Shown here: positions 19,209 through 29,491 of the stretch, in pieces
Layout of the letters: the number at the start of each line of letters is the position of its first letter
How positions within the stretch are numbered: position 1 is the first letter of the stretch
Source of the DNA: Chelativorans sp. YIM 93263
GTDB lineage: Bacteria > Pseudomonadota > Alphaproteobacteria > Rhizobiales > Rhizobiaceae
Length of the DNA: 64,000 nt
Assembly (NCBI RefSeq): GCF_028767125.1
Contig: NZ_JAKCWP010000005.1
Coordinates: 124,001 to 188,000 of the forward strand
Direction: 5' to 3'
Notes under the pieces: generated by a model
What the model saw: only the letters and a program-made list of their open reading frames with translations
Told to the model about the DNA's origin: nothing
The model's database searches: none
Made by a program: the position numbers and the translations under genes

Positions 19209-20582
19209 TCACTCTTGTTGGGGGTCGGAGACCGACAGCTGCTTCGACAGAGCGATCGTGTCTTCGACCTGTGTGGTGGCTGTGCCCAGATACTCGCGAT
19301 AATCGAGAATGGATTCCAGCTCTTCCGCGTTGATTTCGTTCTTCAGATTCTCGGACTCCAGGACCGCCTGGCGGAAAGGCTTGCGCGAGCGCGCGGCTTC
19401 CACCACGATCTCGTGCAGCACATGGTGGGCGCTCTGCTTGCCCAATTTCTCGCCAAGGCGGAACATCAGCGCTTCGGACATAATGGCGCCATTGGTGAGA
19501 TCAAGATTCTCCGCGATCCGGTTTTCATCGACCGCGAGATCGCCCACCACGGTTCGCATGTGATTGACGACGCGGTCCAGCATGATCGCGCTTTCGGGCA
19601 CGGTGTGCCAGTCGAGCCGCCAGACACTGGCGTCGCGCTCATGCGAGACCACCATTGACTGAAGCCCGAGCGTGACATTGTTCATCACGACCTTGACCAT
19701 GGTGCCGGAGAATTCCGAACGCACTGCGTTGCGCTTGTGCGGCATGGTTGAGCTTCCGACCATCGTGTCCGATATGGGTTCGTGAATCTCGCCGAGCTCG
19801 GTGCGCGAGAGCTGGAAAACCTCGTTGGCGATGCGGCCCAACGTGCCGGCGCATATGCCGAGAACGGAGAGAAATTCGGCAATTCCGTCGCGCGCGCTGG
19901 CCCAGGAGGTAGGTGGGTAGACGAGGTCCAGCCGCTCGGCCATGCGCTTCACTATGGCCTTCGAGTCCGGCCCCAGTCCGGCCATGGTGCCAACGCCGCC
20001 ATGGAGCATGATGAAGAAGGCGCGATCCGGCACTGCTTTCAGCCGCTCCAGGTCGCGGCGCAACTCGGCCGCCCAGCTCGCCAGCTTCATGCCAAGCGTC
20101 ATCGGCAGCGCATGCTGATTGTGGGTGCGCCCGACCATGACAAGGTCCTTGTAGCGATCGGCCTGTTCGAGGCAAACGATCTCCAGCGCCTTGATGTTTC
20201 GGAAGAGGACTGTCCAGGCATCCTTCATTTCCATGGCCAGCGCAGTGTCCTGAATATCCTGGGTCGTCGGCCCGTAATGGATCCACTCGCCTGCACCCTT
20301 CTCGCATGCTTTTTCAAAGGCGCGGAGCACAGGCACGAGCGTATGCCCGGCCTTCGCCAGTTCCTGGCGGATATAGTCCGGATCGAGCTTGTCTACCCTC
20401 GCCTTTGCGGCAATCTCCGCTGCGGCTTCTTTCGGGATGATGCCTTCTTCCGCCTGGATCTCGGCGAGGATCGCCCAGAAGTCCAGCCACCTCTGGAACC
20501 GGCGCTCGTCGTCGAAGACCGCGCGCATTTCCGCGGTGCCCCAGCTATCGCGGTAATAGGAATGGTCGATGATGTGTGCCAT
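19209..20582 (-). CDS. Adenylosuccinate/argininosuccinate lyase-superfamily lyase
   Basis: A 457-residue enzyme of the fumarase/aspartase superfamily, whose members eliminate fumarate from N- or C-substituted succinates. The signature loop GSSTMPHKRN is intact (near residue 280), together with VGRTHNQHALPMT and the N-terminal YGPTTQDIQDTA. The start MAHIIDHSYY is preferred over an upstream in-frame Met that would enter the TctA region. The length matches PurB-like proteins, but purB rarely sits in a transporter operon, so this is probably a catabolic paralogue acting on an N-substituted aspartate such as iminodisuccinate or EDDS-like compounds. That assignment is inference. Confidence 0.85.
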   Translation of the reverse strand: MAHIIDHSYYRDSWGTAEMRAVFDDERRFQRWLDFWAILAEIQAEEGIIPKEAAAEIAAKARVDKLDPDYIRQELAKAGHTLVPVLRAFEKACEKGAGEWIHYGPTTQDIQDTALAMEMKDAWTVLFRNIKALEIVCLEQADRYKDLVMVGRTHNQHALPMTLGMKLASWAAELRRDLERLKAVPDRAFFIMLHGGVGTMAGLGPDSKAIVKRMAERLDLVYPPTSWASARDGIAEFLSVLGICAGTLGRIANEVFQLSRTELGEIHEPISDTMVGSSTMPHKRNAVRSEFSGTMVKVVMNNVTLGLQSMVVSHERDASVWRLDWHTVPESAIMLDRVVNHMRTVVGDLAVDENRIAENLDLTNGAIMSEALMFRLGEKLGKQSAHHVLHEIVVEAARSRKPFRQAVLESENLKNEINAEELESILDYREYLGTATTQVEDTIALSKQLSVSDPQQE

Positions 20583-20610
20583 GACGGGTCCAATTCTGAT
20601 GATGAGATCG

Positions 20611-22164
20611 TTAGGAAACGCTTTGAGCGTCTTCGGCTGCATCTCTCCGTCGCTTCTTGATGAAGGGCGTCACGATGAAGAACAGTGATGCGGCCAAAAG
20701 AACTGCGCTGATCGGATGAGCGATCGGATTTACGAAAACGAACCAGCTCCCATCCGAAAGCTGAAGGGCGTTAAACAGCGAACTTTCGATCCGCTCGCCG
20801 AGAATCACTGCTAGGATCACCGGTGCGATGGGCACGCCCATTTTTTTGAAGCCATAGCCGACGAAACCAAAGAGCAATGCGGTCCAGACACCCAGAATCG
20901 TGCTCTCGACCGCGTAAGCGCCGGTGAGGCAGAGAAACCCGATCGCCGCTGCCAGAACGCTCTTCGGCAGGCTGTAGACGAAACGGATCATGCTCTTGAC
21001 CATGAGGTAGGCAACCGGCCCCATGAGTATATTCGCAGCGAGGAAGGCAAGAATGATCATCCAGGCAATGTCGACCGAGCGCTGAAACAGCAGAGGACCG
21101 GGCGTCAGACCCTGAATTTCCAACGCCGCGATAAACAGAGCTGAAACCGAATTCCCGGGAATTCCGAGAGAGAGAAGCGGCACCATCGAGCTCGCAACCA
21201 CGGCATTATTGGCCGCTTCAGGCGCCGCAACACCTTCCGGAACACCCTCTCCCCACTTCGTTGCGCCCTCCTCACGTCCCAGTTTGCGCGCATAGGACCG
21301 GGCCGCCTGATCATAGCTGAGATAGATGGCTATTAGCGCGCCGGCGCCTGGAATAACGCCGATGACATTGCCGATGACGGACGATCTCACCCAGGTCGGC
21401 AGAAGCCGCACGACCATGGCCTTGTTGGGCAGCACCGCTTTGATGGATTCGCTGAATCTGCCGATCGATTTTCCGGCCCGGCGGTCGCGAACGATTTCCT
21501 CCACCAGTTCCAGAACAGCCGCAACACCGAACAACCCGACCAGCAGCGGCACGAGCGAAACACCCTGATAGAGATAAAAGCTGCCGAATGTGTAGCGTGA
21601 CTCACCGTAGTGGAAGCCGACCGTTGCAATGAGCAGACCGAAGGCGGCGGCGATAACGCCTTTAACCACGCTCCCCTGCATCATCCCCACCACACTGGCA
21701 AGACCGAGCACGCCAAGCGCAAAATTTTCAACTGGACCGAAACGCAGCGCGAAGGCCGCCAACAAGGGTGCCAGGAAGATCAGCACGATCGCACTGGTGA
21801 TGCCGCCGAAAACCGAGGAGGAAATGGCCACGCTGATGGCTTCGCTTGCCCTGCCCTGCCTGGCCATGGCGTTACCGTCGACGGACGATAGCAAGGATGA
21901 CGCGGTGCCTGGCACGCGCAGAACGATCGCCGGTATGGCGCCGCCGATCGCGGTCGCGCAATAAACACCGACCATCAGTGCCAGCGCATTCGCCGCATCC
22001 ATGGAAAAGGCGAAAGGGATGAAGACAGCAAAGGCGATATTGTCGTTGAGACCGGGCATCGCTCCGATGAACAGGCCGGCCACCACCCCGATCATCAGGT
22101 AGAGCAGCACCTCAGGCTGTATGAGGACCAGAAACCCGGCGAGCGTATCCTCCACCTCAAACAC
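20611..22164 (-). CDS. tctA: TctA-type large permease of a tripartite tricarboxylate transporter
   Basis: A 517-residue integral inner-membrane protein with about a dozen spans. It shows the TctA signatures: GLFIGAMPGLND near residue 30, GGAIPAIVLRVPGT and the second-half GVIPGAGALIA and LGIPGNSVSALF. It forms the translocation pore with TctB, fed by the periplasmic binding protein TctC and driven by an ion gradient. It lies 28 bases before the lyase start, within the operon. The transported substrate is a di- or tricarboxylate or related polycarboxylate; citrate itself cannot be confirmed. Confidence 0.93.
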   Translation of the reverse strand: MFEVEDTLAGFLVLIQPEVLLYLMIGVVAGLFIGAMPGLNDNIAFAVFIPFAFSMDAANALALMVGVYCATAIGGAIPAIVLRVPGTASSLLSSVDGNAMARQGRASEAISVAISSSVFGGITSAIVLIFLAPLLAAFALRFGPVENFALGVLGLASVVGMMQGSVVKGVIAAAFGLLIATVGFHYGESRYTFGSFYLYQGVSLVPLLVGLFGVAAVLELVEEIVRDRRAGKSIGRFSESIKAVLPNKAMVVRLLPTWVRSSVIGNVIGVIPGAGALIAIYLSYDQAARSYARKLGREEGATKWGEGVPEGVAAPEAANNAVVASSMVPLLSLGIPGNSVSALFIAALEIQGLTPGPLLFQRSVDIAWMIILAFLAANILMGPVAYLMVKSMIRFVYSLPKSVLAAAIGFLCLTGAYAVESTILGVWTALLFGFVGYGFKKMGVPIAPVILAVILGERIESSLFNALQLSDGSWFVFVNPIAHPISAVLLAASLFFIVTPFIKKRRRDAAEDAQSVS

Positions 22165-22216
22165 CTCCTGACGGATTGGCGCTGCAGCGCAGACAGCCGT
22201 TAGATGGTCACGTGAC

Positions 22217-22699
22217 CTAGTGAATCAGCCGACGGACTGGCCGGATCAGATCGGAGATATAGGCGATCTCCGGGAGATTGACGTTAAAGACCACCGCGAA
22301 CATCAGATAGCATGTCACCACGATCAGGGCCGAAATCATCGCGATGCGGACGATCCCACGCTCTCCGGCGATGTAGAGAAGCGCCACTGCGCAAACCAGG
22401 GCGGGCAGCACATACCCGCCACCCATCGTCAGAACGACGACCCAAACGCTCAAAACTGCCGCAAAAGGAAAGGCGCCGAGCAGAATGGGAGCGATCTCGA
22501 CCCAGTCAGGCCATTTTGGCGCGGGACGCAGGAGCGCCTGAAACACAAGGACCGCTCCGCAAACGGCAATAGCCACCGAGAGCCAGAATGGAAAATACCC
22601 GGCACGCCCCGAATAGCCGCTCCCCAGATAGGCGAGATAAGCGCCGGCGGAGAGGCATACCAGACCGAAGTAGGTATCGGCTTGACGTAGAAAGCCCAT
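22217..22699 (-). CDS. tctB: TctB-type small permease of a tripartite tricarboxylate transporter
   Basis: A 160-residue membrane protein with four predicted spans, the usual size and topology of TctB. The first span region contains YSGRAGYFPFWL, similar to the G-P-G/F-P motif of the family. I chose the Met at 22699 because AAGGA lies about seven bases upstream; a Met five codons earlier is possible. It stands between tctC and tctA, and a strong hairpin separates it from tctC. Confidence 0.88.
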   Translation of the reverse strand: MGFLRQADTYFGLVCLSAGAYLAYLGSGYSGRAGYFPFWLSVAIAVCGAVLVFQALLRPAPKWPDWVEIAPILLGAFPFAAVLSVWVVVLTMGGGYVLPALVCAVALLYIAGERGIVRIAMISALIVVTCYLMFAVVFNVNLPEIAYISDLIRPVRRLIH

Positions 22700-22714
22700 T
22701 GGACGGTCCTTCAC

Positions 22715-22739
22715 GTCCGGCGGTCTGAGACCGCCGGAC
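22715..22739 (-). terminator. Intercistronic hairpin between tctC and tctB
   Basis: GTCCGGCGGTC (22715-22725) and GACCGCCGGAC (22729-22739) form a perfect 11-bp stem with a three-base loop, 13 bases after the tctC stop. No T-tract follows. It probably protects the tctC mRNA 3' end or partly terminates, giving excess binding protein over permease. Confidence 0.55.
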
Positions 22740-22752
22740 AGAATTGCGCTTC

Positions 22753-23709
22753 TTAGTTGCCCATGCCGGCGCGATCAATGATCTCGGTGGTGAGCTCATC
22801 GAAGTTCTCGATGATCTGGGCAAACTCCTCGGGACCACCGTAATGGACCGGAGACCCGATCTCCTGCATGCGGTTTACATAATCCTCGTTTTCGCTCAGC
22901 TGCTCCAGGACGCCGGCCAGATCGTTCACGATCTCTTCGGGCGTTTCGGCCGGAACGCCCCAGCCGCGGAATGTCGCAAACTCAGCTACGTTCAGACCTG
23001 CCTCTTCCCAGGTGGGGATGTCCGGCAATTCCTCGAGCCGTTCGCGCGAGGCGACGGCTAGAATGCGTACGGTACCGGCCTCGGCCTGCTTCTTTGCCTC
23101 CCCCCAGGGCCACAGTGCCGCCTGAACATGCTTGCCGGCGACCTGCTGCACCTGTTCACCGAATGCGGAGACATTGATGATGTTGAGATTGAGATCGGCA
23201 CGATTTTCTAACGCAAGGCCGGACATGTGGTGCGACGTCCCCTCGCCCGACGTTACCACGCTCACTTCGCCATCGGTCGCGGCGGCGACAAAGTCATCGA
23301 TCGTTTCGAACTCGGAATCGGTCGGGACCGCAATAACTTCCGGATCGAGCGTATACACCGCGACCGGACGGAAATCTGAAAGCTGATAAGGTGTATCCTG
23401 CAGTTTCGGATTCGTGACGATGGAGCTTGTCATGGCAAGCACCGTCTGGCCGTCCGGTTCAGCCCGCGCGACGGTTGCCTGTCCCACGACCGTGTTCGAG
23501 ATATTCTCGACCACGAACTCATACTCGCCAAGGAGGCCAAGCTCGTTGGCAGACTCGGCAATGATGCGCGTCGTCGTGTCCACAGCACCACCCGGAGCGA
23601 AGGGAACGATCAACGACACGTCGTCTGCCGGATAGTCCTGAGCCGATGCGGGGACGGTCGCCAGTCCGAACGCCACCATGGCCGCGGACATCGAATGAAC
23701 AAGCTTCAT
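22753..23709 (-). CDS. tctC: TctC/Bug-family periplasmic binding protein
   Basis: A 318-residue exported solute-binding protein. A signal peptide ends near SASAQD (about residue 23). The opening DVSLIVPFAPGGAVDTTTR is the Bug-family carboxylate-binding loop, and HHMSGLALE and VNVSAFGEQ-like segments match the usual core. It is first in the seven-gene operon and delivers substrate to TctAB. Bug proteins bind citrate, dicarboxylates, amino-dicarboxylates and aromatics, so the ligand is open; the lyase and PrpD partners suggest an aminopolycarboxylate. Confidence 0.92.
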   Translation of the reverse strand: MKLVHSMSAAMVAFGLATVPASAQDYPADDVSLIVPFAPGGAVDTTTRIIAESANELGLLGEYEFVVENISNTVVGQATVARAEPDGQTVLAMTSSIVTNPKLQDTPYQLSDFRPVAVYTLDPEVIAVPTDSEFETIDDFVAAATDGEVSVVTSGEGTSHHMSGLALENRADLNLNIINVSAFGEQVQQVAGKHVQAALWPWGEAKKQAEAGTVRILAVASRERLEELPDIPTWEEAGLNVAEFATFRGWGVPAETPEEIVNDLAGVLEQLSENEDYVNRMQEIGSPVHYGGPEEFAQIIENFDELTTEIIDRAGMGN

Positions 23710-24368
23710 ACTCTACCTCCTTCTGTGAATTCTGATAACGTCACCTGGCCGCTGCGGCGAGGGTCCGTTGTTCCTATGTCGTGATGATCTCGCCAGGAAC
23801 AACGCTCCGCTTTCCTTCATCGCAGGCCCAGAGCGTCGGGCTATTGACCCCCTCCTGATCTGCATTTCCAATTACAATGGCCGCGTCGACATCATTGTGC
23901 TCACCTTAGGCCCTACATTAGCATATGATTTTCTTATTGTTTAAAGATGCGCGATCTTTCCAGCCGATTTCCGCAGAGGCAAGCACCCGCTTGCTAATAA
24001 AAATCGTAAATAGAGCGTTCAGGATGCTGGACGAAGGGCGCGAGCTCTCCTTTTCGTGCTGAAGTGGCAGGTCATAGCAGCAGCCACCGACACTGAAAAC
24101 CGCACGATAGGTGTACAGGCCAATGGCTACATCACCAAAGATTGTAGCGAGAGCATTGCCGCAAACCCGAGCAGGAGGATTTCAAGGCAACTACAGACAG
24201 GCAAAGAAACATGACGGCCATTTCCGGTGGAGATTAAGCTGGAAACCGGCTCATGCGCTTCGCTGGTCGATGTGAACGTCACGCAGAAGAATCGCTTTCA
24301 GCCTGACCGTCTAGACCATCAGGCTGAAAACAAGTTGTCATAGGCACTGGCTTGGGAGTTGCGCCACC
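23710..24368. other. Gene-free region before the tct operon
   Basis: No open frame of credible size or composition. An AT-rich patch at about 23900-23960 is the likely promoter zone for the minus-strand tctC operon. The stretch near 24296-24329 holds a perfect inverted repeat listed separately. I see no RNA gene or transposon remnant. Confidence 0.5.
24296..24329 (-). terminator. 11-bp perfect inverted repeat after the EF-hand gene
   Basis: TTTCAGCCTGA (24296-24306) pairs with TCAGGCTGAAA (24319-24329), and the spacer itself contains the palindrome GTCTAGAC. It begins 40 bases beyond the EF-hand stop on the minus strand. T-runs flank it only on the 5' side of each strand, so it is a weak or unusual terminator, or a protein-binding palindrome. 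Confidence 0.4.
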
Positions 24369-25025
24369 CTAATCGGAGTCGCCGAAATCGGTATCGATCC
24401 CGTTCTCATCTCGGTCGGACGTGTCGTCGCCATCTACCCCGTAAGCTCCCCCACGGAAGAACCCACGTATCTCGCTCATTGTCACGCTACCATTACCGTC
24501 CTCATCGATCGCGTTGAAAATACGCCCGTGGAAATCATTGACTTCATCGATGGATAGAGCACCATCACCATTGGCATCCACAATGGTAAACATAATTTTC
24601 ATCCGCGCGCCGTGGAATGCCTGCGCTCCTCCGTGGTGGCGGCGCATCATACCGTGCTCCCCCATTCTTCGATCGCGATGCATGCGCGAGCGCCGGTCGC
24701 GCTGGCCCCATTGCCTGCGCGATTCCGTACGCATTTCGGATGGGCCACTGCGTTCGGCGTCGCCGTCAGTGAGGTCCGGCGGTTCTGGCTGTCCTTCAAC
24801 GGTATCGCCCTGCTCAGTGCCGTCGCCACGCGTCATTTCTTCGATCATGTCGCGCATCATCTCTCTCATGGAGTTGCGATCCATGCCGCTGGACTCGCGA
24901 TCCATGTCGCGGGCCGGAGCGCCGGGGGTGGGGTGATCCGGCTGCGTCGCCCCATCCTGGGCAAGTGCAGGACCTGCGGAAAGTAAAAGGGCACTGGACA
25001 GTGAAAATGCAACGAGCTTGTTCAT
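24369..25025 (-). CDS. Secreted EF-hand calcium-binding protein
   Basis: A 218-residue exported protein. The signal peptide ends at PALAQ (residue 23). Residues 24-110 are acidic and Asp/Glu/Met-rich, 110-145 are Arg/His/Met-rich ([16 protein letters not shown]), and two EF-hand loops follow: [12 protein letters not shown] (150-161) and [12 protein letters not shown] (174-185). The tail is Asp-rich and may hold a partial third loop. GGAAGGAA just upstream supports this start over a longer frame. It probably buffers or senses calcium in the periplasm or outside; the His/Met segment could also bind transition metals. No partner gene is adjacent. Confidence 0.85.
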   Translation of the reverse strand: MNKLVAFSLSSALLLSAGPALAQDGATQPDHPTPGAPARDMDRESSGMDRNSMREMMRDMIEEMTRGDGTEQGDTVEGQPEPPDLTDGDAERSGPSEMRTESRRQWGQRDRRSRMHRDRRMGEHGMMRRHHGGAQAFHGARMKIMFTIVDANGDGALSIDEVNDFHGRIFNAIDEDGNGSVTMSEIRGFFRGGAYGVDGDDTSDRDENGIDTDFGDSD

Positions 25026-25359
25026 GATGTTTCCTTCCGGGCGAGGCTTGGTTTGTCGAACAACAGAAATCGACCGAACATCCTCACCGGCGATAAGTTC
25101 CTCTAGGCAAGGAATGCATCGAAGACGCTCGGCGGTGGTCGACACGGCCTAGCTTTACAGTTGCATCTACGGCCGTGCCCCTCGCCTCTGTTTGGCAGGA
25201 CAGAGAAGCGCGAAGGGTACTGACTATCTTAATGCCGGTTCACAGCTGTAATAGGGACATATTCACAAGAGGCCCTGATCTCGGAGATCCAAAAGGTCAC
25301 CGGCTCGTTTCATCAGGTACTCACCGCAAATCTGCACAGCTGGTATGCAGTGTTCGGGA

Positions 25360-25390
25360 TTGCCTGATAGGTAAGCATCCCTTACCTATC
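25360..25390 (+). promoter_or_regulatory. Probable promoter of the anti-SD sRNA with overlapping perfect palindrome
   Basis: TTGCCT (25360-25365) and CCTATC (25385-25390) resemble alphaproteobacterial -35 and -10 boxes with a 19-base spacer (TACCTA two bases earlier gives 17). The perfect inverted repeat GATAGGTAAG (25366-25375) / CTTACCTATC (25381-25390) fills the spacer and the -10 box, so a repressor could act here. If transcribed, it would be a fourth hairpin of the RNA. Confidence 0.45.
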
Positions 25391-25392
25391 AA

Positions 25393-25510
25393 CAAGTCGG
25401 CCATCTCCTCCTCCCAGATGCGATGCCGACAGCGGAATACGGTGCACCTCCTCCCGCACCGTAATTCGAATCAAGCCCGCTGTCACCTCCTCCCGACAGC
25501 GGGCTTTTTC
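25393..25510 (+). ncRNA. Anti-Shine-Dalgarno sRNA of the alpha-r14 / 'cuckoo' type
   Basis: Three consecutive hairpins each expose CCTCCTCCC in the loop. Hairpin 1: GTCGGC (25396-25401) with GCCGAC (25425-25430), inner CATC/GATG, loop motif 25407-25415. Hairpin 2: TACGGTGC (25438-25445) with GCACCGTA (25456-25463), loop 25446-25455. Hairpin 3: the terminator at 25473-25506, loop 25485-25494. The loop sequence is complementary to ribosome binding sites. This is the defining architecture of a known alphaproteobacterial sRNA class (rhizobial alpha-r14 RNAs and Rhodobacter CcsR), thought to regulate many mRNAs by pairing at the Shine-Dalgarno region. The exact 5' end is estimated. Confidence 0.8.
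25473..25510 (+). terminator. Rho-independent terminator of the sRNA
   Basis: AAGCCCGCTGTC (25473-25484) pairs over 12 bp with GACAGCGGGCTT (25495-25506), followed by TTTTT to 25509 and a further T-rich stretch. The loop is ACCTCCTCCC, so the terminator doubles as the third anti-SD hairpin. Confidence 0.9.
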
Positions 25511-25543
25511 TATTTTGATATGGCTATCAAATCTTCGGCGTGA

Positions 25544-26161
25544 TCACGCCTGGATGACCACGACTTTAGCCCCAACCGAGGTCCGCTCATAAAGATCGAT
25601 CACGTCGTGATTGGTCATCCGAATGCAGCCGCTCGAAACCGCTCCGCCGATCGTGTCAGGCTGATTGGTGCCGTGTATGCGGAACATCGTATCCCGCCCG
25701 TTCCGATACAAATAAAGCGCGCGCGCGCCTAGCGGGTTCTGCGGGCCGCCTGGAACACCAGACGCATATTGCCGATAACGAGGCTCTCGCCTCATCATGT
25801 TTGCAGTCGGGGTCCAGCTTGGCCACTCGGCTTTGCGCCCCACCACCGCATTGCCGCGGAGGGCCAGCCCCTCCCGGCCAACCCCGATCCCGTATCTGAT
25901 CGCCCGGCCATTGCCCAAGACGTAGTAAAGCCGCCTCTCTGGTGTGTTTACAACTATTGTCCCTGCGGGCTCGCTACCCCCGTAGGCTACTTCTTGACGC
26001 CGCAGTTCGGGATCAATTCTTTCGAGAGATATAGGACCCACAGGAAAGCGTTCGTCCGGAAGAGCTGCATAGTTCGCGCGATCGGCAACGAACTCTGTAG
26101 AAACACAACCGGAAACGAACAGCGGCAACCCGACAAGAAATCCACGACGAGAGATAGACAT
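25544..26161 (-). CDS. L,D-transpeptidase (YkuD domain) lipoprotein
   Basis: A 205-residue cell-envelope enzyme that makes 3-3 peptidoglycan crosslinks or attaches proteins to peptidoglycan. The N-terminus MSISRRGFLVGLPLFVSGC is a lipoprotein signal (lipobox VSGC) that also begins with a twin-arginine-like SRR. The YkuD catalytic motif is HGTNQPDTIGG...SSGCIRM with Cys179. The middle segment ERRLYYVLGNGRAIRYGIGVG is the usual substrate-groove strand. The length is typical for the short rhizobial ErfK/YbiS group. It ends 34 bases after the sRNA terminator on the opposite strand. Confidence 0.92.
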   Translation of the reverse strand: MSISRRGFLVGLPLFVSGCVSTEFVADRANYAALPDERFPVGPISLERIDPELRRQEVAYGGSEPAGTIVVNTPERRLYYVLGNGRAIRYGIGVGREGLALRGNAVVGRKAEWPSWTPTANMMRREPRYRQYASGVPGGPQNPLGARALYLYRNGRDTMFRIHGTNQPDTIGGAVSSGCIRMTNHDVIDLYERTSVGAKVVVIQA

Positions 26162-26497
26162 AGCGCCCCACCAGTTTTCTGCGATCTCACACGACTAATA
26201 TAGAGATTGGTTAATAAACGGTTTTGTCTGCAACCGAGATCCCACGTTTACTACCGCTTTCACACACTTGGCGAAACCTCAAGGCAGGACGCCGGACACG
26301 GTTATGCGCCCGATAGGCACACGAATATTCAGATAGCTCAGGTAACCCAGAGCGCGCTCGAGGGAAGTCTCCATGCGTTCGGATATCTTATACCGCAGGA
26401 TCGCAAACCGCCATAGAGCAGGTAATCGAAAAATTCCCAGGGACTCGCGGGAAACGCCGATGCGCTGGCTGGAAACCGTTCGCGCCAGCTTGCCCGC
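26162..26497. other. Gap between aconitase and L,D-transpeptidase genes
   Basis: Both flanking genes are on the minus strand; this holds the aconitase 3' region and, near 26200-26240, an AT-rich patch likely to be the transpeptidase promoter. I see no gene or clear terminator. Confidence 0.5.
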
Positions 26498-29437
<2,940 letters not shown>

Positions 29438-29491
29438 TTACGTCGAAACACCTCCAAAGGGCCGAAGTTCCGTCGGCCGCGCCTGGGGAAG

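Noticed and set aside
19209-20582. Housekeeping adenylosuccinate lyase (purB)
   Set aside because: It sits in a catabolic transporter operon; a purine gene is unlikely there although the family matches.
25175-25543. A 122-codon plus-strand frame covering the sRNA
   Set aside because: It runs through the terminator and all hairpins, has no family, and is better explained by the RNA gene.
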